Source: DASXYG01 sp036502625
GTDB taxonomy: Bacteria; Actinomycetota; Actinomycetes; Streptosporangiales; Streptosporangiaceae
Assembly: GCA_036502625.1 (NCBI GenBank)
Contig: DASXYG010000111.1
Span: forward strand, 1-12,281
Length of the DNA: 12,281 nucleotides
Reading direction: 5' to 3'
Each line of letters opens with the position of its first letter. Position 1 is the first letter of the stretch. The position numbers and the translations under genes are program-made. Shown one piece after another: positions 1 through 5,765 of this stretch. The notes under the pieces were generated by a model, which was not told where the DNA came from, made no database searches, and saw only the letters and a list, made by a program, of their open reading frames with translations.

Positions 1-276
1 GCGCGCCTCGTCGCATCCGTCGGCCCGGTCGGCCAGGCGGAGCAGCACCTGGATCTCCGTGAGCGGGAACCCGAGCGCCTGGGCCCGCTTGATGAACCGC
101 ACCGTGCCGACGACGCCGGGCCGATACGCCCGGTATCCCGAGGACAGCCGCCGCGGCTCGGGCAGCAGCCCGATGCGCTCGTAGTACCGCAGCGTCTGGA
201 CGTTCACCGCGGCGCGCGCGGCCACCTCGCCGCTGCGCAGGTATCCGTCGGCCGACACGCCTCTTCGCCCGCCCAT
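1..276 (-). CDS. MerR-family transcriptional regulator (partial, C-terminus beyond the left edge)
   Basis: This is the N-terminal DNA-binding part of a MerR-type activator/repressor. The translation contains the family's winged-helix signature, with NVQTLRYYERIGLLPEPRR followed by SGYRAY and then the long helix leading to the dimerisation region. The last visible residues read DGCDEAR. The cysteine falls where metal-responsive MerR proteins often have their first metal ligand, so a metal or thiol sensor is possible, but the rest of the sensor region lies outside the window. The start is uncertain. ATG at 276 has no good Shine-Dalgarno site, and an in-frame GTG at 258 has GAAGAGG almost touching it. 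The gene is divergent from the TetR-family gene, with about 120 bp between them that hold two palindromes. Family assignment is firm; the ligand is inference. Confidence 0.88.
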   Translation of the reverse strand, partial: MGGRRGVSADGYLRSGEVAARAAVNVQTLRYYERIGLLPEPRRLSSGYRAYRPGVVGTVRFIKRAQALGFPLTEIQVLLRLADRADGCDEAR

Positions 277-304
277 CCCAAATAGGAGACCACCGGACAC
301 CACG

Positions 305-310
305 ATGCTA
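305..310 (-). promoter_or_regulatory. Possible -10 element for the merR gene
   Basis: The minus strand reads TAGCAT here, which fits the actinobacterial TANNNT pattern. A start of transcription near 298 would leave a leader of about 20 nt to ATG 276. A TTGACG sequence lies upstream on the same strand (330 to 325), but the spacing is only 14 bp, too short for an ordinary promoter, so the -35 element is unresolved. The element directly abuts the 311-323 palindrome, so a protein bound there would affect it. Confidence 0.3.
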
Positions 311-323
311 CTTACGGCGTAAG
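311..323. promoter_or_regulatory. Perfect palindrome CTTACGGCGTAAG, likely operator
   Basis: This is a 13-bp perfect inverted repeat (CTTACG-G-CGTAAG) between divergent merR and tetR genes. Short dyads of this form are typical operators of TetR-family proteins, and the neighbouring TetR gene is the natural candidate to bind it. The centre (317) lies about 20 bp from the centre of the second palindrome. Binding is inferred from position and symmetry only. Confidence 0.5.
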
Positions 324-331
324 CCGTCAAT

Positions 332-343
332 GACCGTACGGTC
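332..343. promoter_or_regulatory. Perfect palindrome GACCGTACGGTC, possible second operator
   Basis: This 12-bp perfect inverted repeat lies on the tetR-proximal side of the divergent region. Its centre is about two helical turns from the 311-323 palindrome, so proteins bound to both would sit on the same face of the DNA. The half-site differs from that of the first palindrome (GACCGT against CTTACG). It may belong to a different regulator, perhaps the MerR protein, or be chance in GC-rich DNA. Confidence 0.35.
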
Positions 344-396
344 CGTGGCCGTCCGCCCGCGTGCCAGTCGCAGACATATGCCATAAGCTTGCGGCC

Positions 397-1089
397 GTGA
401 GCCCCGTGACGAATCCGCCCGAGGCGGCGCCGGTACGACCGGTCCTGAACCGCGGCCGCGTGCTCACCGGCGCGCTCGCGTACGTGGACGAGCACGGGAT
501 CGACGCGCTGAGCATGCACAAGCTGGGCACCCGGCTCGGCGTCCGGGGCATGTCCCTGTACAACCACGTCGAGGGCAAGGACGGGCTGCTCGACGGCCTC
601 GTCGACCTCATGTGGTCCGAGATCGATACCGACACCGCGCGCTTTCCCGGCTGGGAGCCCGCCGCCCGCGGTCTCGCCGACGCGCTGCGCGCCCTCGTCC
701 AGCGCCACCCCAACGCGGCGCCGTTGATCATGACCCGGCAGATCATCCCGGTGAACGCGCTCCGTGTCGCCGACGCCTACCTGCGCGCCATGCGCGACGA
801 CGGCGTACCCGAACAGTCTGCCGCCGCCCTGCTGCGCACCCTCATCTCCTACGCCCTCGGCCAGACCCTCGCCGAGGTTCGCTACGCCCCACCCGGCGCC
901 GCCGACGACGACGCGGAACGCGCACGCCGGGTACGCACGCTCATCCCCGACGGCACACCCGGCGACCTCGCCCACGTCGCGAACCTGGTCTGCGGCGAAT
1001 GCGGCACAACCCGCCAATTCGACATCGGCATCGACCTGATGATCCGCGGCCTGGCCGCCTACCTGGACAGCCTGGACGACGCGAATTGA
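397..1089 (+). CDS. TetR/AcrR-family transcriptional regulator
   Basis: This is a dimeric DNA-binding repressor of about 230 residues. The helix-turn-helix occupies roughly residues 38-57 and includes LGTRLGVRGMSLYNHVEGKD, the classic TetR recognition-helix pattern (L-Y-x-H-V-x-x-K). The remainder is an all-helical ligand/dimer domain ending in FDIGIDLMIRGL, as in the TetR_C group seen in actinobacteria. I chose GTG 397. An in-frame GTG at 361 would add 12 residues, but neither has a Shine-Dalgarno site. TAAGCT at 384-389 could be a -10 element giving a leaderless message that begins at 397. The region just upstream carries two palindromes, so autoregulation and control of the divergent merR gene are likely. 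The ligand and other targets cannot be deduced. Confidence 0.9.
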   Translation: MSPVTNPPEAAPVRPVLNRGRVLTGALAYVDEHGIDALSMHKLGTRLGVRGMSLYNHVEGKDGLLDGLVDLMWSEIDTDTARFPGWEPAARGLADALRALVQRHPNAAPLIMTRQIIPVNALRVADAYLRAMRDDGVPEQSAAALLRTLISYALGQTLAEVRYAPPGAADDDAERARRVRTLIPDGTPGDLAHVANLVCGECGTTRQFDIGIDLMIRGLAAYLDSLDDAN

Positions 1090-1100
1090 CGACATGGCTG

Positions 1101-1119
1101 GATTGCCGGACTCGGCAAC
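1101..1119. promoter_or_regulatory. Putative ArsR operator, site 1 (upstream of arsR)
   Basis: The sequence GATTGC-CGGACT-CGGCAAC contains a perfect 6-bp inverted repeat, TTGCCG-GACT-CGGCAA. It lies 28 bp before the arsR start. A near copy (15 of 19 positions identical) occurs at 1571-1589 in front of the hydrogenase-like operon. Two matching sites, one before the regulator and one before its neighbouring operon, are what an autoregulating local repressor would show. A possible -35 TTGACG overlaps the tetR stop (1086-1091), but the -10 is unclear. Confidence 0.6.
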
Positions 1120-1146
1120 TGCCGTCCACGGGAAGGTGGTGCGTCG

Positions 1147-1485
1147 TTGAGTAGGCCGCTGTACCAGTTGAAGGCCGAGTTCTTCAAGACGCTGGGGCAC
1201 CCGGTACGGATCCGGGTGCTGGAGCTGCTGAGCGAGCGCGACCACGCGGTGTCGGAGATGCTGCCCGAGGTAGGGATCGAGCCCGCGCATCTGTCGCAGC
1301 AGCTCGCGGTCCTGCGCCGGGCCAACCTGGTGGTCTCCCGTAAGGAGGGCGCCACCGTCGTGTACTCGCTGACCAGCCCGCATGTGGCGGAGCTGCTGGC
1401 CGTGGCCCGTCAGATCCTGACCGGTGTTCTGTCGGGGCAGGCCGAGTTGCTGGAAGACCTGCGCGCGGCGCCCGGCAACGTCTGA
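1147..1485 (+). CDS. ArsR-family (winged-helix) transcriptional regulator, Rv0081-like
   Basis: This 112-residue regulator has the compact ArsR/SmtB fold. The N-terminal helix includes FFKTLGHPVRIRVLELLSE, the recognition helix is in PAHLSQQLAVLRRANLV (residues about 46-62), and the wing is in SRKEGATVVYSL. It contains no cysteine, so it lacks the classic thiolate metal site of ArsR/CadC/SmtB and probably responds to something else or to no metal. The TTG start is supported by GGGAAGGTGG seven bases upstream, and a GTG at 1139 runs straight into a stop. By family and gene order it corresponds to M. tuberculosis Rv0081, a hypoxia-linked regulator encoded directly upstream of the same type of hydrogenase-like operon. 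A repeated 19-bp motif before this gene and before the next one is the probable binding site. Confidence 0.9.
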   Translation: MSRPLYQLKAEFFKTLGHPVRIRVLELLSERDHAVSEMLPEVGIEPAHLSQQLAVLRRANLVVSRKEGATVVYSLTSPHVAELLAVARQILTGVLSGQAELLEDLRAAPGNV

Positions 1486-1570
1486 CGCCTTCCAGCGTAA
1501 CCGCCGTCTTACGGTCCTCTCCGATGCCCGTGTGCCGAACCTGGTACCCGCGCGTCCGCCGCTATTGCGT

Positions 1571-1589
1571 GATTGCTAAAGTCGGCAAC
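1571..1589. promoter_or_regulatory. Putative ArsR operator, site 2, overlapping an extended -10
   Basis: The sequence GATTGC-TAAAGT-CGGCAAC shares both flanks exactly with site 1 (1101-1119). The variable centre here, TAAAGT (1577-1582), fits TANNNT and is preceded by TGC, giving an extended -10 element (TGN-TANNNT). Transcription would start near 1589. A repressor on this site would directly cover the promoter. No good -35 is visible, which an extended -10 could compensate for. Promoter and binding are both inferred. Confidence 0.55.
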
Positions 1590-1595
1590 CGTCGA

Positions 1596-1613
1596 CATGC
1601 GCTGCTGCGCATG
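1596..1613. repeat. Perfect 18-nt hairpin spanning the possible ATG of the small-subunit gene
   Basis: CATGCGC-TGCT-GCGCATG is a perfect 7-bp inverted repeat with a 4-nt loop. The right arm contains ATG 1611. It lies just downstream of the proposed transcription start near 1589, so it would form at the very 5' end of the operon message or act as a second protein site. Confidence 0.5.
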
Positions 1614-2111
1614 GGTGTCGCGGGAGGGTGGGTGGCCCGGTTGGGTCTGATCAGCAGGATCCGTCGCACCGGGCGGCTGGCCGAAGCCGTGCCGGAACGC
1701 GCCGGTGGCGGGGTCCCGGACCTCGGGGGATCGGTGCAGGTGCGGCATGTGGACGCCGGGTCGTGCAACGGGTGTGAGATCGAGATCGGGCAGGCGTTCT
1801 CGCCGGTGTATGACGCCGAGCGGTACGGCGTGCGGCAGGTGGCCTCGCCCCGGCACGCGGACGCGCTGGTGGTGACGGGCCCGGTCACCCGGAACATGGC
1901 CGGCGCGCTACGGAAGACCTACGAGGCCGCGCCGCGTCCGTGCCTGGTGGTGGCGCTGGGCGACTGCGCGCGGAACTGCGGTGTGTTCGCCGAAGGGTAC
2001 GGCGTGGCGGGTGCGGTGTCCGATGTGGTGCCGGTCGACGTCGAGGTCCCCGGCTGTCCGCCGCCTCCGGGGGAGATCGTGGCCGCGCTCCGGGGCCTGT
2101 CGGGCCGGTGA
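1611..2111 (+). CDS. Hydrogenase-like small subunit (NuoB/HyfI/HycG type, Rv0082-like)
   Basis: This is the electron-transfer subunit of a group 4 hydrogenase-like membrane complex, placed next to the large subunit on the cytoplasmic face. It carries the NuoB/HyfI signature, HVDAGSCNGCEIEI, then AERYGV, SPRHADALVVTGPVT and VPGCPPPP. The four expected ligands of the terminal 4Fe-4S cluster (N2 in complex I) are present: C52, C55, C119 and C149. Cluster binding therefore looks intact, in contrast to the large subunit. Length is 166 residues from ATG 1611. The start is uncertain, because this ATG sits in a hairpin without a Shine-Dalgarno site. In-frame GTG 1632 and TTG 1641 follow GGGAGGG (1622-1628), and the frame also stays open upstream to 1524. 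The stop overlaps the next start (GTGA), which implies translational coupling. Confidence 0.9.
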   Translation: MGVAGGWVARLGLISRIRRTGRLAEAVPERAGGGVPDLGGSVQVRHVDAGSCNGCEIEIGQAFSPVYDAERYGVRQVASPRHADALVVTGPVTRNMAGALRKTYEAAPRPCLVVALGDCARNCGVFAEGYGVAGAVSDVVPVDVEVPGCPPPPGEIVAALRGLSGR

Positions 2112-4141
2112 ACCTGGTCGTCACGGGGCTGGGCGCCGCCGTTTCGGTGTCCGGCGTCGCGGCCGTCGCGGCCGTCGTCCTGCCGCCGCGGTGGCGGCCC
2201 GGCGTCGTCGGCGCGGGTATGACGCTGGCCGGTTGCGCCGGCGCCGTGGCCGGTGGATGGGCGCTGGCCGGGCGTACGGGGCACGCGGTACTGCCCGCTC
2301 TGCTGCCGCTGGGGACCGCGCGCATCGACGTCGACGCGCTGTCGGGGTGGTTCCTGCTGCTGGTGGGGGCGGTCGCCGCGCTGGTTGGTGTCTATACGGC
2401 GGGGTACGTCGGCCGGTCCGGTACCGGGGCGTCGTCGCGTACGGCGCTTGCGGCGTTGCCGCTGTTCGTCGCGGCGATGCTGGTGGTGCCCGCGGCGGGC
2501 AGCGTGTCCACGCTGCTGGCCGCCTGGGAGTTGATGGCGCTGTGCTCCCTGCTGCTGGTCGTGGCCGAACACGCGCACGCGGGACGGCGCGGGGCAGCGG
2601 TGCGCGCGGCGGGTGTCTGGTACGCGGCGATGACGCAGGCGGGGTTCGTGGTGATCCTGCTGGGCCTGGTGTGGCTGGCGGCGGCGTGCGGCGGGGAGTC
2701 GTTCGCCGCTTTGCGGGACGCCGCGGCGACCGTGCCCGGCACGGTCCGCAGCGGCGTGTTCGTGCTCACTGCGGCCGGGTTCGCCGCCAAAGCGGGCATG
2801 GTGCCGCTGCATCCGTGGCTGCCGCGGGCACACGCGGAGGCGCCTGGGCACGTGTCGGCGCTGATGAGCGCGGCGATGGTCAGCCTGGGTGCGTACGGGA
2901 TCGTCCGGGTGGGGTTCGATCTGCTGGGCGGTGGCCCGTCGTGGTGGTGGGTGCTGCTGGCGTCCGGCGGGGCGGTCTCGGCGCTGTACGGGATTCTGCA
3001 GGCCGCGGTGGCGGTCGATCTGAAGAAGTTGCTGGCGTTCTCCACGGCCGAGAACACCGGGCTGATCCTGCTCGCGATCGGCGCGGGCGGGTTGTTCGCC
3101 GATGTCGGGCAGCCCGCGCTGGCCGCGCTCGCGGTCGCCGCCGGGCTGCTGCACGCCCTCAACCACGCCGCGTTCAAGACCTTGCTGTTCTTCGCGGCCG
3201 GTTCGGTCGTACACGCGACAGGCAGCCGGGATCTGGACACCCTCGGCGGCCTGAGCCGGCGGATGCCGTTGACCACCGCGGCGTTCGGCGTCGCGGCGCT
3301 GTGCGCCGCCGCGCTGCCGCCGGGCAACGGGTTCGTCAGCGAGTGGCTGCTGGCGCAGTCACTGATCCATGCGCTTCCGCCGGCCTCGACGCTGAACGCG
3401 ATCGCGGCGCCCGTCGCGGTCGGGGTGGTCGCGCTCACCGCGGGGATCGGGGTGGTGACGTACGTCAAGGCGCTGGGCACGGGGTTCCTCGCGCGGCCGC
3501 GCGGTGCCCGTGCCGCGGGGGCGCGCGAGGCGGGTCCGGTGATGGTGATCGCCATGGCGCTGGCCGCGGCCGGGTGCGTGCTGCTGGCCGTCGCCCCCGG
3601 GCTGACCACGCCGGGTCTCGCCCGTACCGTCACCATCGCCATGGGGGCGCCCGCCCGGGGCCTGGCTGGTGGTACGGCGGGCCTGGCGTTGCCCGGTGTG
3701 GCCGCGGTCTACGCGCCGATGCTGATCGTGGCCGGGCTGGTGGTGCTGGGCGTGGGCGTCGCGGTCGTCGTGCGGCTGGTGGGCCGGCCACGGCGGCGGG
3801 CGATCGCGTGGGGCTGCGGGAACGGCCCGCAGAGCGAGCGTACGGAGTACACCGCGACGTCGTTCGCCGAGCCGCTTGAGCGGATCTTCGACGACGTGCT
3901 GCGGCCCGAACACGATGTCGACGTCACGCACTATGCCGAGTCGGCGTACATCGTCGAGCGCGTGCGTTTCCGGCGCCGCGTGCCCGACCGCGTCGAGGCC
4001 CACCTGTACGGTCCGGTCCGGGCCGCGGCCGATCGGGCAGGACGGGCCGCCCGGGTGCTGGCGGCCGGAAGCGTCCACCACTACCTCGCGTACGGGCTGG
4101 TCGCGCTGCTCATCGTGCTGGTCGCCGGGGTGATCCGGTGA
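2108..4141 (+). CDS. hyfB: Hydrogenase-4 subunit B-like proton-conducting membrane subunit (HyfB/HycC type, Rv0083-like)
   Basis: This is a 677-residue antiporter-like subunit homologous to NuoL/M/N, expected to carry ions across the membrane. Multiple hydrophobic helices carry the family's key residues: E141 in AAWELMALCS, K228 in GFAAKAGMVPLHPWLPRAH, K306/K307 in DLKKLLAFSTAENTG, and H353 and K357 in LNHAAFKTLLF. The C-terminal part is a HyfB-type extension with WGCGNGPQSERTEYTATSFAEP and a last membrane helix. The frame is open further upstream, but the GTG at 2108 overlaps the preceding stop in a GTGA junction, and MNLVVTGLG begins the first helix, so it is the best start. The end overlaps the next gene in another GTGA. 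A proton-translocating role is known for the family; the actual ion here is inferred. Confidence 0.92.
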   Translation: MNLVVTGLGAAVSVSGVAAVAAVVLPPRWRPGVVGAGMTLAGCAGAVAGGWALAGRTGHAVLPALLPLGTARIDVDALSGWFLLLVGAVAALVGVYTAGYVGRSGTGASSRTALAALPLFVAAMLVVPAAGSVSTLLAAWELMALCSLLLVVAEHAHAGRRGAAVRAAGVWYAAMTQAGFVVILLGLVWLAAACGGESFAALRDAAATVPGTVRSGVFVLTAAGFAAKAGMVPLHPWLPRAHAEAPGHVSALMSAAMVSLGAYGIVRVGFDLLGGGPSWWWVLLASGGAVSALYGILQAAVAVDLKKLLAFSTAENTGLILLAIGAGGLFADVGQPALAALAVAAGLLHALNHAAFKTLLFFAAGSVVHATGSRDLDTLGGLSRRMPLTTAAFGVAALCAAALPPGNGFVSEWLLAQSLIHALPPASTLNAIAAPVAVGVVALTAGIGVVTYVKALGTGFLARPRGARAAGAREAGPVMVIAMALAAAGCVLLAVAPGLTTPGLARTVTIAMGAPARGLAGGTAGLALPGVAAVYAPMLIVAGLVVLGVGVAVVVRLVGRPRRRAIAWGCGNGPQSERTEYTATSFAEPLERIFDDVLRPEHDVDVTHYAESAYIVERVRFRRRVPDRVEAHLYGPVRAAADRAGRAARVLAAGSVHHYLAYGLVALLIVLVAGVIR

Positions 4142-5079
4142 TCGGCTGGGTGATCGCGGCCGGCCAGCCCGTCCTGGTGATGGCGGTGGCGCCGCTGCTG
4201 ATCGGCTGGATGCGGTTGGTACGGGCACGGCTGGAGGGCCGCGCCGGGGCGGGGATCGGCCAGCCCTGGCGGGACCTGCGGAAACTGGTCCGTAAGGAGC
4301 CGATCTCTCCCGCCGGCTCCGGGTGGCTGTTCGTCGCGGCGCCGCCGGTCCTGCTCGCGACGAGCCTGCTGATCGCCGCCATCGTCCCGCTGGCCGCCAC
4401 GACGTCTCGTCTCGCCGGGTCCGCCGACCTGATCGTCGTCGTGGGACTGCTGCTGCTGGGGACGGCGGCACTGGCGCTCGCCGCATTGGACACCGGTACG
4501 GCGTTCGGCGGGATGGGCGCCAGCCGGGAGATGGCCATCGCCGCGCTCGTGGAGCCCACGCTCCTGCTCTCCACCTTCGCATTGTCGGCCCGCGCCGGGT
4601 CGACGAGCCTGTCCGCGATCGTCACCGCCGGGGCCGGCCACGCCGAGCGGCTGGTCTCCCCGGCCAGCCTGCTCGCCGCCGCCGCGCTGGCCATCGCGGT
4701 GCTCGCGGAGACCGGACGGATGCCGGTGGACAACCCGGCCACCCATCTGGAGCTGACCATGGTGCATGAGGCCATGGTGCTGGAGTACGCCGGCCGGGAC
4801 CTGGCCCTGGTCGAGCTGGCCTCGGCCATGCGGCTCACACTGCTGCTCGGTCTGCTGGCCAACCTGTTCCTCCCGTGGGGCGTGGCCACGACCGCGACCT
4901 GGGGAGCGGCGGCCATCGGGGTGGTCGTGCTGCTCGGGAAGCTCGCGCTGCTAGCGGGCGTCCTGGCCGCCGGCGAGGTGCTGCTGGCCAAGCTGCGGTT
5001 GTTCCGCGTGCCGGAGCTGCTCGCCGGATCGTTCGTCCTCGCCCTGCTCGCCGTCACCGCCTCCTACGTCCTCGCCTGA
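4138..5079 (+). CDS. hycD: NuoH/HycD-type membrane anchor subunit (respiratory complex I subunit 1 family, Rv0084-like)
   Basis: This 313-residue integral membrane protein links the Fe-S/large-subunit module to the ion-pumping subunits. Recognisable NuoH/HycD motifs are GIGQPWRDLRKL near residue 40, FGGMGASREM (123-132), ETGRMPVDNPATHLE (191-205) followed by TMVHEAMVLEYAGRD. The conserved glutamates and arginines in these loops normally form the interface and proton path near the quinone-like cavity, and they are kept here. About eight hydrophobic segments are visible. The GTG start overlaps the upstream stop, so expression should be coupled. In M. tuberculosis the equivalent gene is named hycD. 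Confidence 0.93.
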   Translation: MIGWVIAAGQPVLVMAVAPLLIGWMRLVRARLEGRAGAGIGQPWRDLRKLVRKEPISPAGSGWLFVAAPPVLLATSLLIAAIVPLAATTSRLAGSADLIVVVGLLLLGTAALALAALDTGTAFGGMGASREMAIAALVEPTLLLSTFALSARAGSTSLSAIVTAGAGHAERLVSPASLLAAAALAIAVLAETGRMPVDNPATHLELTMVHEAMVLEYAGRDLALVELASAMRLTLLLGLLANLFLPWGVATTATWGAAAIGVVVLLGKLALLAGVLAAGEVLLAKLRLFRVPELLAGSFVLALLAVTASYVLA

Positions 5080-5108
5080 CCCCGCTCGCCCGACTCCAAG
5101 GAATCCCG

Positions 5109-5765
5109 ATGACCCCGGCTTACACGCAGGTGCTGTACGCGGCATGCGGCGTGCTGCTGCTGTCCGCCGTGGGCGTGCTCTGGCGGCGGGACCTGTCCGC
5201 GCTCGTACGGCTGCTCGCCGTGCAGGGATCCGCGCTCGCGCTGGTCGCCGCCGTGCAGGCCGCGCACACCGGCAGCATCGAGCTCGCGGTCGTAGCCGTC
5301 ATCGTCGCCGTGCTCAAGGCCGTCGTCCTGCCCCGGATCCTGCGCCGGGTGCTGGCCCGCGAGGACCAGCCGCGCGAGGTCCGGCCGCTGGTCAACGTGG
5401 CCGCCTCGCTGCTCGCCGCCGGTGGTCTCACGCTCGCGGCGTACGCCGCGGCCCGTCCGCTGATCCGCCTGGACCCGACGCCCGCGAGCCGGGCCGCGCC
5501 TGCCGCGCTCGCCGTCGTCCTGGTCGCCTTCTTCACGCTGGCGACCCGGCGCCGGGCGCTGTCGCAGATCGTGGCCGTCCTGATGGTGGACAACGGGATC
5601 GCCGCCGTCGCGTTCCTCACCGCGGCCGGGGTGCCGCTCATCGTGGAGCTCGGCGTCACGGCCGACGTGCTGCTCGCCGTGCTCGTCCTGCACATCCTCG
5701 CGGGCCGCTTGCACGCCAGTACCGGCGGCACCGACCTGGACGATCTTCGGGAGCTGCGCGACTGA
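5109..5765 (+). CDS. hyfE: Hydrogenase-4 component E-like membrane subunit (HyfE/HycP type, Rv0085-like)
   Basis: This 218-residue membrane protein is close to the usual HyfE length. The family is related to NuoK (MrpC-like) and contributes helices between the antiporter-like subunits. Charged residues inside the membrane include E58 and K70 (IELAVVAVIVAVLKAVVLPR), D161 in VLMVDNGIA and E180 in LIVELGV. Relatives often have ENG at the position of DNG, so D161 appears to be a conservative change. ATG 5109 is preceded by AAGGA six bases upstream, the clearest Shine-Dalgarno site within the operon. There is a 29-bp gap from hycD, the only one over 1 bp between the six structural genes. The stop shares one base with the next start (TGATG). 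In M. tuberculosis the equivalent is called hycP. Confidence 0.9.
   Translation: MTPAYTQVLYAACGVLLLSAVGVLWRRDLSALVRLLAVQGSALALVAAVQAAHTGSIELAVVAVIVAVLKAVVLPRILRRVLAREDQPREVRPLVNVAASLLAAGGLTLAAYAAARPLIRLDPTPASRAAPAALAVVLVAFFTLATRRRALSQIVAVLMVDNGIAAVAFLTAAGVPLIVELGVTADVLLAVLVLHILAGRLHASTGGTDLDDLRELRD

Noticed and set aside
311..330. MerR-type promoter with a long spacer containing the CTTACG palindrome
   Set aside because: From TTGACG (330-325, minus strand) a 19-20 bp spacer does not lead to any -10-like sequence. The only good -10 (TAGCAT) is 14 bp away, so a TetR-type operator fits better.
1504..1514. Small hairpin CCGT-CTT-ACGG after arsR as a terminator
   Set aside because: The stem is only 4 bp with no T run, too weak to call.
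1940..2107. N-terminal extension of the HyfB-like protein in the same open frame
   Set aside because: The extension is arginine/glycine-rich with no family similarity and lies wholly inside the small-subunit gene. GTG 2108 in a GTGA overlap is the natural start.
1919..3214. Long minus-strand open frame opposite the HyfB-like gene (431 codons)
   Set aside because: It is a GC-rich antisense shadow. The peptide is R/Q/G-rich without domains, while the plus strand encodes a clear membrane protein.
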